A stretch of 64,000 nt of DNA, taken from Solea solea. Lineage: Eukaryota; Chordata; Actinopteri; Pleuronectiformes; Soleidae. The DNA lies in assembly GCF_958295425.1 (NCBI RefSeq), contig NC_081136.1:7313594-7377593 (forward strand). The letters are read 5' to 3'. Under the pieces are notes generated by a model. That model did no database searches. It worked only from the letters and a program-made list of their open reading frames with translations, and was not told the DNA's origin. Shown here piece by piece: positions 47,181 to 59,905 of this stretch. The position numbers and the translations under genes were made by a program. Each line of letters begins with the position of its first letter. Position 1 is the stretch's first letter.

Positions 47181-48779
47181 CGTCATAAAAAAGTAAAAAA
47201 GAGTCCCAGTGGAAGAACAGAGGCTGGAGCCAGTGACATTTGACCGCCATGTAGTGCACTTTGACCCCGAAACAAGCACACTTCCGACATCTGGGTTTGA
47301 CCCCTACACAGAGGCCCTAAGCACAACCTCCAGCTTTGTGGCAGAACTTTCCTTACCTTGCCCCACAAGGGCCTAATAGGACTTGATGGGCTAGACCAGG
47401 TTTGAACAAATATTTTTGGTCCTGTCATGTTGGCTGATGCCACGATGTGCTTTTAAGTTGAATAAAATAGACAATGAATTGAGGTTTGGACATGACAATT
47501 GTGATTCAAATTGTGAAACCAGTGAAGAAACATAGCCCTTCTGTTGAAGTGTATTTACACCTCACAAGGAAAAACAAGCAGTTCCCGTGGCAACAATTGC
47601 ATGCCACGGACAAGGTACAAACTTAGCGGAGCTTAAGTAACCACATGGGGCTCTAGTCAAGTCAAGACAGACAAACGCCACAATTTAATGTGCAGGGAGC
47701 ACAAAATACTAGAGTACAAAAACAGAAGTTATGTGTCATCGCTTGTTAAATAATCTACCAAAGGGGCACCATGACCAAAGGTTTGCAAAATACCCATTTG
47801 TACACGAGGCTAGCACCTTGAGGCCTTCATTTCTCATAAATGTTACAGTAACATAGTAAGAATTGTCATATACTGACGATGGGTGATGCTAAGATGGGCC
47901 TGATGGCTTAAATAAATGGATATGATTTATATTTACAGGTGCAGGTCAACATTTCTAGCAGGAACTAGAGCTTGTGGACAAAACAACTTCTTGGACATTG
48001 CTTCCATCTGTTCTCTATCCATTTCTTCACTGTGGCTTAGAGACACCATGGCTTTGAGCTACATTTGCCGGTATTTACCTCTGGCAATTTAATGTATGAC
48101 TAAAATAGATGATAAAAAAATGTTATCATTAATTCAACAAGCTCTAGTAACCCATTTTGCTTGCATATCACTGGGGCAGAGAGATTCATGGCAGATATTT
48201 CTATGAAGAAAACAGTATGATTGCACACACACACACACACACAGAGATCTGTGTTTTCGAAGGGCGCACTCACTGTAAAAACACCTGGTTCCATTCTCGA
48301 CATAATTCCCTCACCAGTCTGCCTGCAAGTCTTGTTCAGTTTGGATTAAGGCAGCGGCTGCAATATGCAGCTGTTCTGTGACAGAGACAGACGTATCAAA
48401 TTATGCAACACTGTCTTTCTCAGAGAAAAACTCCTGTCTTCGAAACAGACACCAGCAGTTCATGGCAGGTGAAAGAGATTCCATCGCTGACATGTTTTCT
48501 TGAAAATAGTCATATTTCTTCCTAATTAAAGCAGAGACACTGTACTATTGACGCAGCTTGTTGTTTGTGCCGAGTTTCTTTGCAAGTTTAACATTCCTTT
48601 GTACTAAGTTTGTACCCAGGAATAGCTAAGGTGTGCAAAGCCAGTAAAATAATGGAGCGCTAATTCAACAGGACAGATGATCACTGCCATTTAACACCAA
48701 AAAAGGGAAAACTAGATGTAGATGAAAATACAGATTTACACAAATTTGACCCTTAACTCTTAAGTTCTTTCTTTGTGCA
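47181..48779. other. intronic/intergenic sequence with (CA)n
   Basis: Contains a (CA) microsatellite at 48224-48243. Nothing else recognised. Confidence 0.5.
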
Positions 48780-49105
48780 AACCCCTATAGCTGCAATTAC
48801 GCACTATTAATCTTCTTGAAAAAGTCTCTTGACACTCTGTACACCTGGATTTTGGCAGTTAATCACATTCTTTTTCTTGACAGATCCACTCTTTAAGAGG
48901 GAACAGCCACCTTCATGTCTCCACGCTTATCATCCACAGGGTTTAAGTCAGGATTTCTTCGGGCCACTCAAGTGCAGTTGGAGACCTGTCTGGAATCCCA
49001 ATCACCACCATTGTCCTTGCATTATGCTTTGGGTAATGGTTATGCACAAAGTTGCATACCACAGTCCTTCATGCATTGCATAATGCTGTCACCACCATTG
49101 TGTCA
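48780..49105 (-). mobile_element. decayed Tc1-like transposase gene (minus strand)
   Basis: The + strand shows, in order, GTCTCTTGACACTCTGTACA, CAGGGTTTAAGTCAGGATTT, GGGCCACTCAAG and CATAATGCTGTCACCACCATTG. These are the antisense of a Tc1-family transposase as found in many fish, and the last corresponds to the GGGS(I/V)M motif region. The reading frame is broken and no terminal repeats were identified, so it is a dead internal fragment. Confidence 0.7.
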
Positions 49106-49186
49106 TGTGTTTACATAGTGTTTGGAGTTCTCTCCAAGATGTTCAAGTCTTGTAACACAGATTAGAGAGTTTTTAAGTCGTGTTTG

Positions 49187-49618
49187 CACCAAGTGGAAAG
49201 GTTCGGTTTGGTACGTTACATATTTCTTTTGCTACCAATGCTACCAAAAGAACCGACCCCAACATTCCAGATTTGGCACCCTTCCCTTGGGGAAGGGAGT
49301 AAAAATTGGCATGGTCAGCTGATTGGGCAACAGAAAAAACGCAACTATCTTGCACCCGGTGTTTCTTCAAGGCCTGCTGTCTAGTCTTGTTGAGACAAAC
49401 AGCCACAAATGGAGCAAAAAAAGAGATCATGTTGCCTTCAATGTTGTCGTTGGTTGTCGTCGCTCCAGTACAGTGCGCTACGTATCTTTCTGATGCGGCC
49501 ATTGTGCACAGCCTACACCCCACTTACCAAGTAAAGGTACTGTTCTCAATTGAAACACAAGACTGACCCGCGGCTTTACTGTTCTCCACCGGACCGTACC
49601 ATAATGGAAACCTGGCAT
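49187..49618. mobile_element. probable DNA transposon remnant with GGTACG termini
   Basis: The left end reads CACCAAGTGGAAAGGTTCGG then TTTGGTACG, and the right end, reverse-complemented, CCAGGTTTCCATTATGGTAC then GGTCCGG. This fits a fish element whose ends read TTTCCA...GGTACGGT. No transposase is readable. Confidence 0.45.
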
Positions 49619-51827
49619 CCTGGTCTGGTCTTGTTGCTGGATTGTCCTTGTTTTAATTCCTGCAGCTTCTACCGATTCTGCAGAAGAATTTGAAACTTCC
49701 CCCTCAGGCTAGAGAGTCAGTGAAGTGCAGTTCAAGTGCAATAGGAGTTTGAAAAAAAAAAAACAACAAAAAAAACCTCCCTTGAACCAGGTGCAATAAC
49801 CCTGGTGAATGTGCCCATGAAACTCTAGATTTTGAACTCAGATATTGTTTTAGTATTATGTGTAATAATCTTGCTTCAATTCCTAATTCTTAGCATGTTT
49901 GGCTGTCTTTTAGTAGGTGTTATTTTGTTATGCTATCGAAATAACTTTTGTACTTTGTCTGAAGCCAATTTTCCAGTCTGGGGCAATAAAATTGAAGTGA
50001 CCTCTACTGCTCTGTTAGAGAAATAGTTGGCTTCTCACTCACCTCCTTGACCACTACCCTTCTTGACTACCTCGGGGAGGAATCCGGGTGGTTCCATACT
50101 TCTTCCATTACACACTTGTTGAGACCATTGTGGTGATGAGAACACTGTGGGCTCCAGAAATGGTTTCCAAGTCTTGTCCTGATCTTTGTCTCGCTACATT
50201 TTTATTGCAGTGGTTTACCTTTTTTTCTTGCAATACTAAATGAGGTTGAGGATTTCTGGAACATTCAATTGAACGAGCAGAGATTTGACCTCTGATTGAG
50301 AGCCAGCAAGTCGGCATTTGGCGCTGTTGCATTCCCACCAGCAGTTGTGCGTTGCAGCCATGATTCATATGTCGAGTGGACGTAGTAGACACAGTTTGAG
50401 ATTTGGGATTTCACTGGCACCATGACAGGTTCTGAAAACAGAAGTTCACCTGCAACCAGGCACCTACTGCAGATCACAGCTGTCCTCTAAATGGAACACA
50501 ATTTACCAAATTGATGTCATCTTCTTTTGAGGAGGACCTGAAACTATTAACTACTTATTACTGAGAAGTTGGCTCATTTTCCCCATAGACCTGCATTCTA
50601 AATACGTCAGTGGAGTCGCTCCCTGGTGGCCAACTGCTACTTAATTCCTGCTTCCCGAGCTTCACTTTTCAAATTTGAAGGCTACGCCTATTTCGGTTGC
50701 ACAATCTATGATTGCAGCTCAATACATAAAGCCCATATGGACACGTAGTTGTGGCTGCAGTAATGACCAGCGAGTGTCGTGCCTCGCGGCACAGAACACA
50801 CTCAGGCAGACACAGAAGTCTCTGACTCTGGTGAGGATGAGGAGGATGATGATGATGATTATAATGATGATGGGACTTCCAGATAGGGACATTCGAGCTG
50901 GCCTGCTCAGCTGTGACGCACTCGGACTTGAGATTTATAATACCTTGACGTCAACATCCATTACACACTTCCAGTTAAGAAAGGTGAGCCGGTGGTGTGA
51001 CCATGTGTGTGTGTGTGTGCATGTGAAACAATACTGTTTATTATACGGTGATTTGAAGCCCATTAAAGAAAACACAGCCTGCAGAAAAGCTCCGGGCTGT
51101 GTTTGGTTTCCTAGTGTTTCTTAGCCTCAAAAACACTATTTAACCATAGCCTGTGGGCTCTTATGGCACTAGTTTAATGTGAAACATCTGGACATTGTAT
51201 TATTCTTGCATACTAAGAAAATGTAAATACGTATGGCCTGACATAAATGCATTATCTACAGACACAACCAGCTGCAAACACATACATCTCCAGAGTATTT
51301 TTAAGTTTTTAGCGGCATATCTTCCTCCCCACTATTCGGTATTAGTGGACTGTGTCTATCGCATATGGAAAACAGGCACAGGGCAGATTAACAAACACGT
51401 GTTACTGAGCGATCGCGCTCGCTACTGGATGTGTTGGGAAAGCAATGCGGCGCGCTTGATGTTAGAGCTGCAGCCTGTTGTAACACAGCCAGCAGGAGTT
51501 CTGGGATCCAGAGGAATTCCTCCAGCCCTCACCCACATTCCAGTACCTCAAGGATTAGAGTCGGCTCAACCCTTAAGGGGGGGGGAAAGTCCAGTGTGTG
51601 CTAACACTTTTCCTACAGCCAACAGATCATGCGGTCATTCTGTTTGTCCCCGGCGCATTATTCTGCCAACAGAATTGTCCAAGTGAGCAAAGATTTGACC
51701 TGAAAAGCCCGAGATGACTCATTTAGCTCGACTTGTTTATGTGTGGAAAAACAAAAGAGAGTGCAGCGCAGCCTGAAGTAACCTGGACCGTTGTGCAGCA
51801 GCAACTGTCGACTCATAGTTAATATTA
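49619..51827. other. intronic/intergenic sequence
   Basis: Contains a GAT/GAG trinucleotide patch at 50838-50872, a (GT) run near 51005 and a G9 run near 51577. Two longer open frames (50675-51124 and 51195-51686) have no domain, biased composition or splice context and are not called. Confidence 0.5.
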
Positions 51828-51990
51828 GAGGCTGATCGATATGGAATTTTCTTTGCCCACGTCGGTTTTTAGATATTAGGGCAGCTGATGGTCTATAAGT
51901 GATGTTGATTCTTCTTGCCCCATATATTTAGCCAATTTCCTTTGCCCTCCCCACACTTATCAACATTAATCAAGTTTATGAGAACAAAAA
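51828..51990. repeat. AGAGGCTGATCGATATGG repeat fragment
   Basis: Begins TTAGAGGCTGATCGATATGG and runs through GTCGGTTTTTAGATATTAGG. It resembles the left end of the AGAGGTCGACCGATAT family, also seen at 32500-32850. Confidence 0.4.
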
Positions 51991-53720
51991 TTTGAACAAA
52001 ATTTGTACTCAGTCCATCTCTCAATTCAATCTTCTTCTTCTGAAAGAAAGAAAAGAATATTATATAGTTTTTATTAACCTGTGCTTTACTTGAACTTTAT
52101 AGGATTCATTACATTTTACATGTACATTGTTCTAATCAATATTTTCGTATTAACAATGGGTCCAATGGTGGTGAAAGGAGAGAAAATGTGCATTCAACTC
52201 ATTGAGCCTCTGTTCCATACTGTCTTTTAACATATAACAGCTCATACGGCATCATTCACCAAAGTTCTTAGTGACACCTTTCTTCCCTAAAACCCACTTA
52301 GATCCTGAGACTCACAAATGCTTTGTTTGGGATGTGTTCTTAGGCAGGAACTGAATCTACACATATTCAAATGTGACTATTGACATACTCATGAAAAATG
52401 GAGAGTTGTCTTCAGTTCCAAAGTTGTATAATATTGTAGAATATAAATCACCATAAAATCGTATTTTGTTATATTTTTTAATAAATATTTTACTCGCTAC
52501 ACTCCGTTTCTGTTGTAAACCTGGCGTAGACTTTTCTGGGGAACTCTCTTAAGGAAAGAAATTAAAAATAATTTCAAAAGATATTAATGAAAGAGGCCCA
52601 TTGTCTTTGGTTTTTACAACCTGCAACTTTACTGTGCACCAAACAACAGCAGACAGACCCAGTTAGCGACCAGCTCTATTGAACACAATGGAGCATTTAG
52701 CAGCTACCAGATATTTCCCCCAGGAGTTGTTGGAGACCACAACAAAGCTAAAACAAGAGTGAGTATTGGACTCAACATCCATGCAGTGACTGGAGACATG
52801 AATGCAAATGAATGCTGATGTGGTTGGCGAACAATGATATCTGTATCAGCTTTGCAAGTCCATAAGAAGTCAGAAAAGACTTGATTTTTTCCCCCTGATA
52901 CCTGTCCGTACACATCGTACCGCGTCCCACCCTCACCGGTGTTGCTTGACCCTTGAAGAGAACAAGACCTGTCATTATTTGTCGCTGATGGAAAACATTC
53001 CTCTCTTCACCCAATTTAAAACGACATGTCCGGGAAAAACCCATTGCAGCTTTGGCTTTGATTCTGTTGACCTTTGCACCCTGCAGTAAAAAAAAAAAAA
53101 CAGCAGTGCCTGAATCCAAACCAGACGGCTACCAGGTTTAAAAATGACAACCTTTGTACCTTTAGGCAGCAGCTTCTAAAGCAAGACAGTTGTTCTCTCC
53201 TCCTCCTCGCGTTTCTGCGTTGACGAGTTATGGACGGCAGAGTCTCCAAACGCGTGCAGGGACAGGGGGCAATCCATGGTGGACACGTTGGACTGGGGTT
53301 TTGGAAGTCAAAATTCAGATTATCATTGTCTGAAGATGGCAAAACAAACACAACAGTAGCTATGAAACAATTGTGCGTCTTGGAAACTTGTAACTCAAGC
53401 CCTGAACTCTGAGGCTGGAGATGGGTGTGGACGTTCATTTCGGTTCGTTGGTAATCTCTGCGCCGAAAATCCGGAGGGATTTCCTGCGCAGCGACACAGT
53501 TCCAAAACTATGCATCCACTCACTCTGTACACAAACTCACAATTCAACACGGAACAGCTGTCCCTCGTGAGTTTCTCCACCCTGGTTTGCTTGACAGACA
53601 GGCATATATGTGTGTGTGTGTAGGGTTATGCATTAACTGGTTTTAGGTTTAACGCCTTGTTAGGGTCATTTAAATGAAAGGAAATCAATTAGAGTCCTTA
53701 AAAGGATATCTGCACAAACC
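51991..53720. other. intronic/intergenic sequence
   Basis: No feature recognised. Open frames on the minus strand near 52772-53438 lack recognisable domains. Confidence 0.4.
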
Positions 53721-53746
53721 TGTGTGTGTGTGTGTGTGTGTGTGTG
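53721..53746 (+). repeat. (TG)13 microsatellite
   Basis: Perfect TG repeat of 26 bp followed by CGCGTG. Confidence 0.95.
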
Positions 53747-56530
53747 CGCGTGCTGAAGGGCGCTCAGGTTGGCTGCTGTTTTGACAGGCGTGCCTTGAAT
53801 GCCAGCCTTTTTCTGGGAAAGGGGAAACACACTGAATCAAAACAAGCTGCCCTGTGTATATGCACACAGTCGAGCCCTTTCATCCCACCCCTGTTTTATT
53901 TTGTCGGCGCAGACACAGACACACTCGTGTGGCCGTCACCGGGGTCAGGCAGAGTTAGTTCACTTTGCTGACCTGTTAGCCTGCTGCTGCCACTGCTGGG
54001 GCGTATTCAGTGCGGCGCTGGTGGGATTTGAAATAGTCTGCGAACTCTGCTTTCTGGCCAAGTGTAGATGAATGGATTTTGGTCCACAAGACAAATGTTC
54101 GATCAAACATTCCAATAATATTCTCCATTTTCCTTATTGTTGCTGCTCTCTCTCTTGATAGTTCCACCTCTGACTGAACACACTGGCCACAATCCATAGT
54201 TCATTTCCTTCCTGTGTCTTGTCACTGTACATCAAGGATCTTCACTTATACAGGTTGAGCTCAAATGTTTGAGGTTAGGTTTTGTTTGGATTTTGATCAT
54301 GGGATTTGTACCGTCTTCCTGCCCAAAGAAAAGCATTTCATTCATGACATTTAGATAGTTTGGTGTCGGTGTTTGTTGTGCAGTAAAGTCACCGTCATTG
54401 CTCGTGTTGCATACAGTTGCGTCCAGCTCTCAGCAAAATTCCAGTGTAGAACTCGCGGAAAAGTGCTGGTTTCCAAAAAAACATTGAACTTGGTCAATTT
54501 AACTTTTTTTATCTGTAATTGCAACTGCGGCTTTACTACGTCACTACGCCAGCGTTTTGTTGCCGGGCCCCAAAACTGGCACCTCTACGCTGGCTCAGTG
54601 TGGAGGAAGAGATAGATGGAGTGGTTAAGAGTTTGTGTTGAATAAAAGGAGCAAGAACCAATTGCGAATTCAGACGCACAAAGTCATTTTAGGATTGTAG
54701 CTAGTGGAAGCTTTAGTGTAAATACAAATGCGTCGTCACAAGGACCGACACCCACCATTTTTCAACCAACAAAGAGTCAGGATGGAGCTAAAGTACTCAC
54801 AATCAATACGTCAGTCCCAGTAGTAGTCTCTAACGTAGACTGGTGCGAGCCCTGCGTCTCTGGTTTCCCATCAGCCCCTGACAGAAATGCACTCCACCAG
54901 TGGCTCCTCTCACTCCGGGGACAAGGCTCACTTTGTCTCAAACCCCAAACCATTTGTCTTAATTCAATCAGGCGACCTGGAGAACGGGGGGGGGGGCAAT
55001 TATGTCATGTCACACTCCGACCATGTGACACGACAGATGACTCGTCACGGTTTGGTTGCGTCTCCTCCTCTACATTACATTTTTATAAACAGTTTTACAC
55101 AGGGCAGTCCATAAAGAGTTGTTGAGGCTATTGATTGAAATGGTTTAAACGGATTGTGTGTGCTCGAATAGAGAAGGTTCAGTATAGATAATACTTTTAC
55201 GTTACGGACTGAAAAGAAAAAGTTGAAGAAGTGTTTCTTTATCATGCAGATGAATTGCTTTGCCAAGATCTATACACTAAACGTGTCAGTCCAAAATTGG
55301 TGGGATATTCTCATGTACAATACCACACAATTAGCATTAGTGGAGGAAGCATCATAATTTGGGGCTATTTACACCATAATTAAGTGAAAAATGTCTCCTA
55401 GGACAGTAACACTTAAATCTACTAAAAAGGAACTGACTTTAAAGGAAGAACTTACACTTTTTGGAGCAACCCAGTCTGTGCACAGACCTTTACCCAACAG
55501 AGGAGTTGTGGACGTTTTTAAAAAGTCCGTATTTAGCTCTTGAAAACATTTAAAGTCACTTTACCCATTGTGTGTAATTATGTGTTAAACCACAGTGTAT
55601 ATGTATGCTTGTTTTCATGCCACATTTCCTGATATATAACCAGGAAGATGACCTTGGTGTCCTTGATGGTAGATGCTGTACTTGAATCGGCAAGTGTGTG
55701 AGGGTAACAGACCCAGCCCAAGTAAATCAAACATGTTTTCATTTTTTGAGCCGACTCTGGACGCAATCGGGTTTTGTGTGCTGATTACAGACACAACAGC
55801 CATTTAAAAAGGAGTAGGTGGGACACAGGAAGTAGTGGGAACAGCAATACAACGATTGGGGATGTTTGTTTACCCCTCAAACTGTCGGTCTCACGAGAGT
55901 TTGTGCGAGAGATTGATGCACTCAGTTATTCATTTATATTAAAAACCCTGGCTGTTTCTTTGCTGGCTTTACTCTTTGTGTGTGTGTGTGTGTGTGCAAG
56001 TGTGCATATTTGTGTATGTGTGTCTTCTTAGTGGGGTGTCTGAAAATCCTGACAGGTTGATGGCTGACCAGTCCGGTCCAGTCCAGAGAAGAGTCCAAGT
56101 TATTACACTATCTCAATATCTATTAGATTTAATCTCAGTCAGGGGCCAAATAATGATGTCAGTGTTGACTGTAATGCAGCAGAGCCAGGCCAACACACAC
56201 ACACACATACAATACAGTGAGTTACAACAGACATCCATTTTCCACTGCAACCCATCCAGCCTTTCAGCACTCATCTTTTCAACCCCTCACTCCCTCTTCA
56301 TCATCGTACCTCAGCCTGTGATAAGAGTCTCGTAGCTCAAGCACAGGAACTCCCACTGGATTTCTCTCCGCCGTGGGCTGAGCGAACACCACCGCCTTCC
56401 TCTGCCCATACAAACACAGCCGAGCTGCTCCTCCTTGTCTTCTCTACACTCAGTGGTGTTAGTTTGCTCCTGTTGTTTTAAGAACAGCAAAGTGGGTTTT
56501 AATGGATTGAAAATCTGGAGGGTTTATTTT
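53747..56530. other. intronic/intergenic sequence, weak Tc1-like trace
   Basis: A G-run is at 54986-54996, (TG) at 55977-55996 and (CA) near 56196-56208. At 55310-55380 one + strand frame reads YHTISISGGSIIIWGYL, close to the HT..GGGSIM(L/V)WG motif of Tc1-like transposases, but the surrounding frame is broken. No exon. Confidence 0.4.
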
Positions 56531-56547
56531 GGGGGGGGGGGGGGGGG
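56531..56547 (+). repeat. G17 homopolymer
   Basis: Seventeen consecutive G residues after TTTT. Length may be unreliable in assemblies. Confidence 0.9.
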
Positions 56548-56744
56548 TCCGATTATCCAGCACTATGTTTTGACAGGCAATTGTCGGACCGCAATTTGTG
56601 TGTGTGGTCTGTTGCTGCCTGTTGCGATGAATCCTTATGGATAAGGAAAGAGGGTGAAGATTCCAAGTAAAGATGTAGATGTATGGCGCTTCTCCGTGAC
56701 ACAGTTCTAGCACTACTTGACTCTATACTTGGTTTGGTATCAGT

Positions 56745-57285
56745 CACGGCGTTTTCCACTGCTATAGGATGTCCTCAACGTGGGCGTGGTCATCATAGTA
56801 CGGCTGCTTAAAACTACAGTGATGTTGTTTTAATGTGCAACACAAACAGACAATCTAGTGAAGGGCAAAGCAGTTCTTTTTGGTGAACTGAATCATTAGA
56901 ATCAGTTCACTAAAAACATTAGTTCCTGCAAGAGCGGAGCACAGACTCCATCAGACATCGCTAAATACTCCAGACTCCGTTCAGACTTTGTTCAATATGG
57001 ACATTTTAGAAATGTTAGAGATTAACGCACATTTTCAGGATTTTTTAAAATTATCTACAGTTCGGCATTGTTCGGTTTGATTCTTGATTCTTGACTCTTC
57101 CAGTGACGACACTCTCTGACCAATCAGTGGCCGGCAGTCTGTCCACGTCACATTTTAGTATCGGCTCAGTTCACTTGGAGCCTTGCCAGAGCTGGTACTA
57201 AAAAAAGCACCAGGTAAAAAAAAAAACCCAGTAGAGTTGAGCCGAGCCGAGCCGTGCTAGAACTGTACAATGTAAATCTCTTTTC
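56745..57285. mobile_element. DNA transposon remnant (GGCGTTTTCCACTG / GAGCCGAGCCGAGCC family)
   Basis: The left end reads CGGCGTTTTCCACTGCTATA. The right half has TCTGACCAATCAGTGG, TTTTAGTATCGGCTCAGTTC, GTACTAAAAAAAGCACC and GAGCCGAGCCGAGCCGTGCT, ending GTACAATGTAAA. I recognise this as a common fish element in reverse orientation, with the GAACTG..CAATG end opposite the TTTCCA end. No ORF. Confidence 0.55.
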
Positions 57286-59042
57286 TCATCATGACAAAGA
57301 ACTCGTGGACAAAACAAGACATTTGTAAACATTGTAGGAAACACTTTAATGGATCAAACATGGATAAAGGCCCTGGTATTCCGTGCACAGCGCGTGCTGA
57401 CCCAACATGCAAAAAACCATTTCAACAACAGAAGAAGAGGTCGCCAAGGATAGTCATCTGAGCCTCCATCTGGCGACCCTCGAACCAGCTGACACCCCGA
57501 TGCCTTTCAGCTGTGAGCCGCTCGAACCAGACATGTCCGAGGGAGATATAGCGTTGTTCTCTTCTTCTTTGGTAGGAATACGTGTACACCACGCACACTT
57601 CGGCACACGCGGCATGTGCGTGGAAGTATACCAGGGCTTTAATATGATCATAATGATGTGCTGAGCAGCCGTTTTTATTTTAAAGTCAGGTTTGGCAAGG
57701 TTATTCCAACTTTCAGAGTCAGATATCCGACCTGAACCTTTTGGAGTCACTGTATGTTAGGAAAGTCTTTTTAGGGCAGTGGGGCCTTCACAGTGAACAA
57801 CATACTCCAGAAATCTGTGATTAATCAATTACAAAATAAAAGAAAAACATTGTAACCCACACACACACTGAGGAATAGGTCAGTTACAGGAACATTACTG
57901 TGATTATCCTTTAGGGAAATGCACTTCAACAACTTCAGCCATTCCACGCTTCCCCCCCTCATACGGGTGGAACTGAAAGTGGAGCCGGGCACATTATTCT
58001 TTCTCTCCATGCCGTTCCCTCCCTCTGTCTCATGTTTCTCGCTGAAAAAGCGCAGCCGTGAAGAAAATAAGGGGGAAAAAAGAGAAAAAATACAGCACTG
58101 CATAAACTCAGTCTAACTCCCCCATCTGCCTCCCTATCCTCCTCCTCCTCTCCTGGTGGCAGATGGGATATTGAACTCAGACTGGCTCTTGCATCCTCCT
58201 GGGGATGTGTGTGTGTGTGTGTTTGAGGTCGGTCAGCAGCATCTTATAGTAATGGGTGTAATTAGGGAGGCTAGCCTCTCTCTCTCTCTCTCTTTAAGTG
58301 ATGCTTTCCTTCTGTGTGTGGCTTTAACTCCACTCCTACAGTTTTGAAATTCACTCAACAGTTTAATCTGCAGACTATCAGAACGACGCTTAGTTATTAG
58401 ACAACAGATCATAGGTCAAAGCCATAAGGACTTATTTCTGTGTGTCTTTTTATTACTAGATTAATTTAGCATCATAAATGAGTGTATATGTGAACTGTTT
58501 GTTGTTTCCATATCAAAACAAACAACAAATATTATTATTTTGATGTCTTTTTCATAAAAAGTGTTTCTATGTATCACATGAAGTCTCTTCCAACTCCTCA
58601 CATCAAAATGGGACTGCACTTACAAGTCAATACACCTTTATTATTTTATTATGATTTTTTTTAATCTCTGTGTTGAATACTGTTGTTTTATTTAATTGTT
58701 AATGTCCTGTTTATCGCAGTCTAGTCAAAAGAGTAGCAGTAAAGTATCTTTAAGACAGGAACATAAACAAATGACGAGCTTGTGGATTACATTACAGAGA
58801 GGCTGAGGTGGGAAATGCTGCGTTCAAGTGCAGTCAGGCAGGAGACTTGTGCACACATGTGCTTTAGCTTCATAACTTTTAAGACCTAGGTTATGGAAAT
58901 TGGTTATTATTTTGGTTTGCATTTCACATGATTTTTGACTATTGTTGAATATTTCTAATCATTTAAATTAACTTCAAATGAGTGAATCTAGTATAGTACG
59001 TGAACTGTTTTGAATTTGAAGAAAAGTTTTCTATGGTCTCAC
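57286..59042. other. intronic/intergenic sequence with (TC)n
   Basis: At 57300-57325 CGTGGACAAAACAAGACATT is the reverse complement of a motif at 30740-30770. (GT) lies at 58207-58222 and (TC) at 58276-58293. No exon supported. Confidence 0.5.
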
Positions 59043-59366
59043 CAGAGGTGGAAAGTCATTTTTGATAGGTTTTTTTGTGTTAAATTTATAATTTTACTTT
59101 TACTAAAATATGTTTTTTTTAATAGCTGTACTTTGCTACATTTTAAATCACATACATTGACCCGTTTTGATTGATGCATGATGTGTTTGCGTATTTAATT
59201 TTGTCAGCACTCATTAGTAAAGGTTTGCCTTTAGTTTCAAACAATTCATGTGAGATTTGTGTCCCCTTGTCCTTTTTGCACAACACAAGAAATAACCCTA
59301 ACTTTTACTCTGAGTAACTTTTAACTTTTACTTGAGTAGAATATGTCAGTTCTCTTTCCACCTCTG
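59043..59366. mobile_element. intact-ended hAT-type MITE (CAGAGGTGGAAAG)
   Basis: Perfect 13-bp terminal inverted repeats, CAGAGGTGGAAAG at 59043-59055 and its complement at 59354-59366. They are flanked by octamers GGTCTCAC (59035-59042) and GGCCTCAC (59367-59374) that match at 7 of 8. The interior has ACTTTTACT, TTGCTACATTTTA and TTTTACTTGAGTAGAATA, the familiar content of this fish MITE family. It is 324 bp and has no coding capacity. Confidence 0.92.
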
Positions 59367-59374
59367 GGCCTCAC

Positions 59375-59519
59375 CATAAAATGTATGCACACATGGTTTT
59401 ACAGCAATAAATGTAACAAAATTAAAATATAATGAAATAAAAAGCCTCTTAATGGTATGCCAACAGTTCATATAACAAAAAAAAAAAGTAAAAACAACTA
59501 TTCAATGCTTTTTAAAAGT
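59375..59519. other. AT-rich spacer before promoter-like block
   Basis: AT-rich sequence with an A-run near 59480. It contrasts sharply with the CpG-rich block that follows. Confidence 0.5.
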
Positions 59520-59905
59520 TTTAGCCGAGAATGCCGAGAGCGAAACTCCATATTTCCGACAGTTTTAAACGCACCATAAGTCTCCATGCTGGCAGCTTGA
59601 GAGAGAGAGGGACGATGGGAGGAGAGAAGGGAAAGGAAAGGAAGGAGGAGGAGGAGTGGAAAGAGAAGTTTGAAAGAGAGACAGAGAGGTTTAGTGGCCG
59701 GTTCTTCTCAGAGGGAGTGAGTGAGTGAGTGAGCGAGCGGAGGCTCCGACGCAGGAGGAAAGAAAAAAGAAAAAACGGCACGAAGTTTGTGTGTGTGCGT
59801 GGATTTTACTGGTGCCGAGGAGCCGCTGGGCACGCGCTCTGTGTGGATTAGATGAGAGAGGCTTGACGATGAGGAGCGACCCTGTTCTGTTCACTTCCAG
59901 CAGGG
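59520..59905 (+). promoter_or_regulatory. candidate promoter / first exon with splice donor
   Basis: The base composition changes abruptly to purine-rich with scattered CpG (GAGCGAGCGGAGG, CTCCGACGCAGG, CTGGGCACGCGC). The block ends at a donor GG|GTGAGT after 59905, the look of a vertebrate 5' UTR exon. A late ATG at 59869 would encode MRSDPVLFTSSR plus one base, phase 1, the same phase as the exon at 19170-19194. Several upstream ATGs exist, the first (59531) opening a 65-codon basic/acidic low-complexity ORF, so the coding start is doubtful. It may be an alternative first exon of the same afap-type gene, or a separate gene. Confidence 0.45.

Noticed and set aside
48600..49620. An intact autonomous Tc1 transposon
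   Set aside because: Only antisense fragments of the transposase are recognisable, with broken frames, and no inverted termini could be paired around them.
50675..51124. 149-codon ORF on the + strand with a poly-Met/Ile patch
   Set aside because: The patch is a translated GAT/ATG trinucleotide repeat and the rest has no coding character.
51195..51686. 163-codon ORF on the + strand
   Set aside because: No domain, no compositional shift, no promoter or splice context and no recognisable homology. Open frames of this size are expected by chance in 64 kb, particularly in CA/GT-rich DNA.
57407..57664. 85-codon ORF beginning MQKTISTTEEE
   Set aside because: It overlaps a region with hAT-element traces and has no domain. 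The acidic composition alone is not evidence of a gene.
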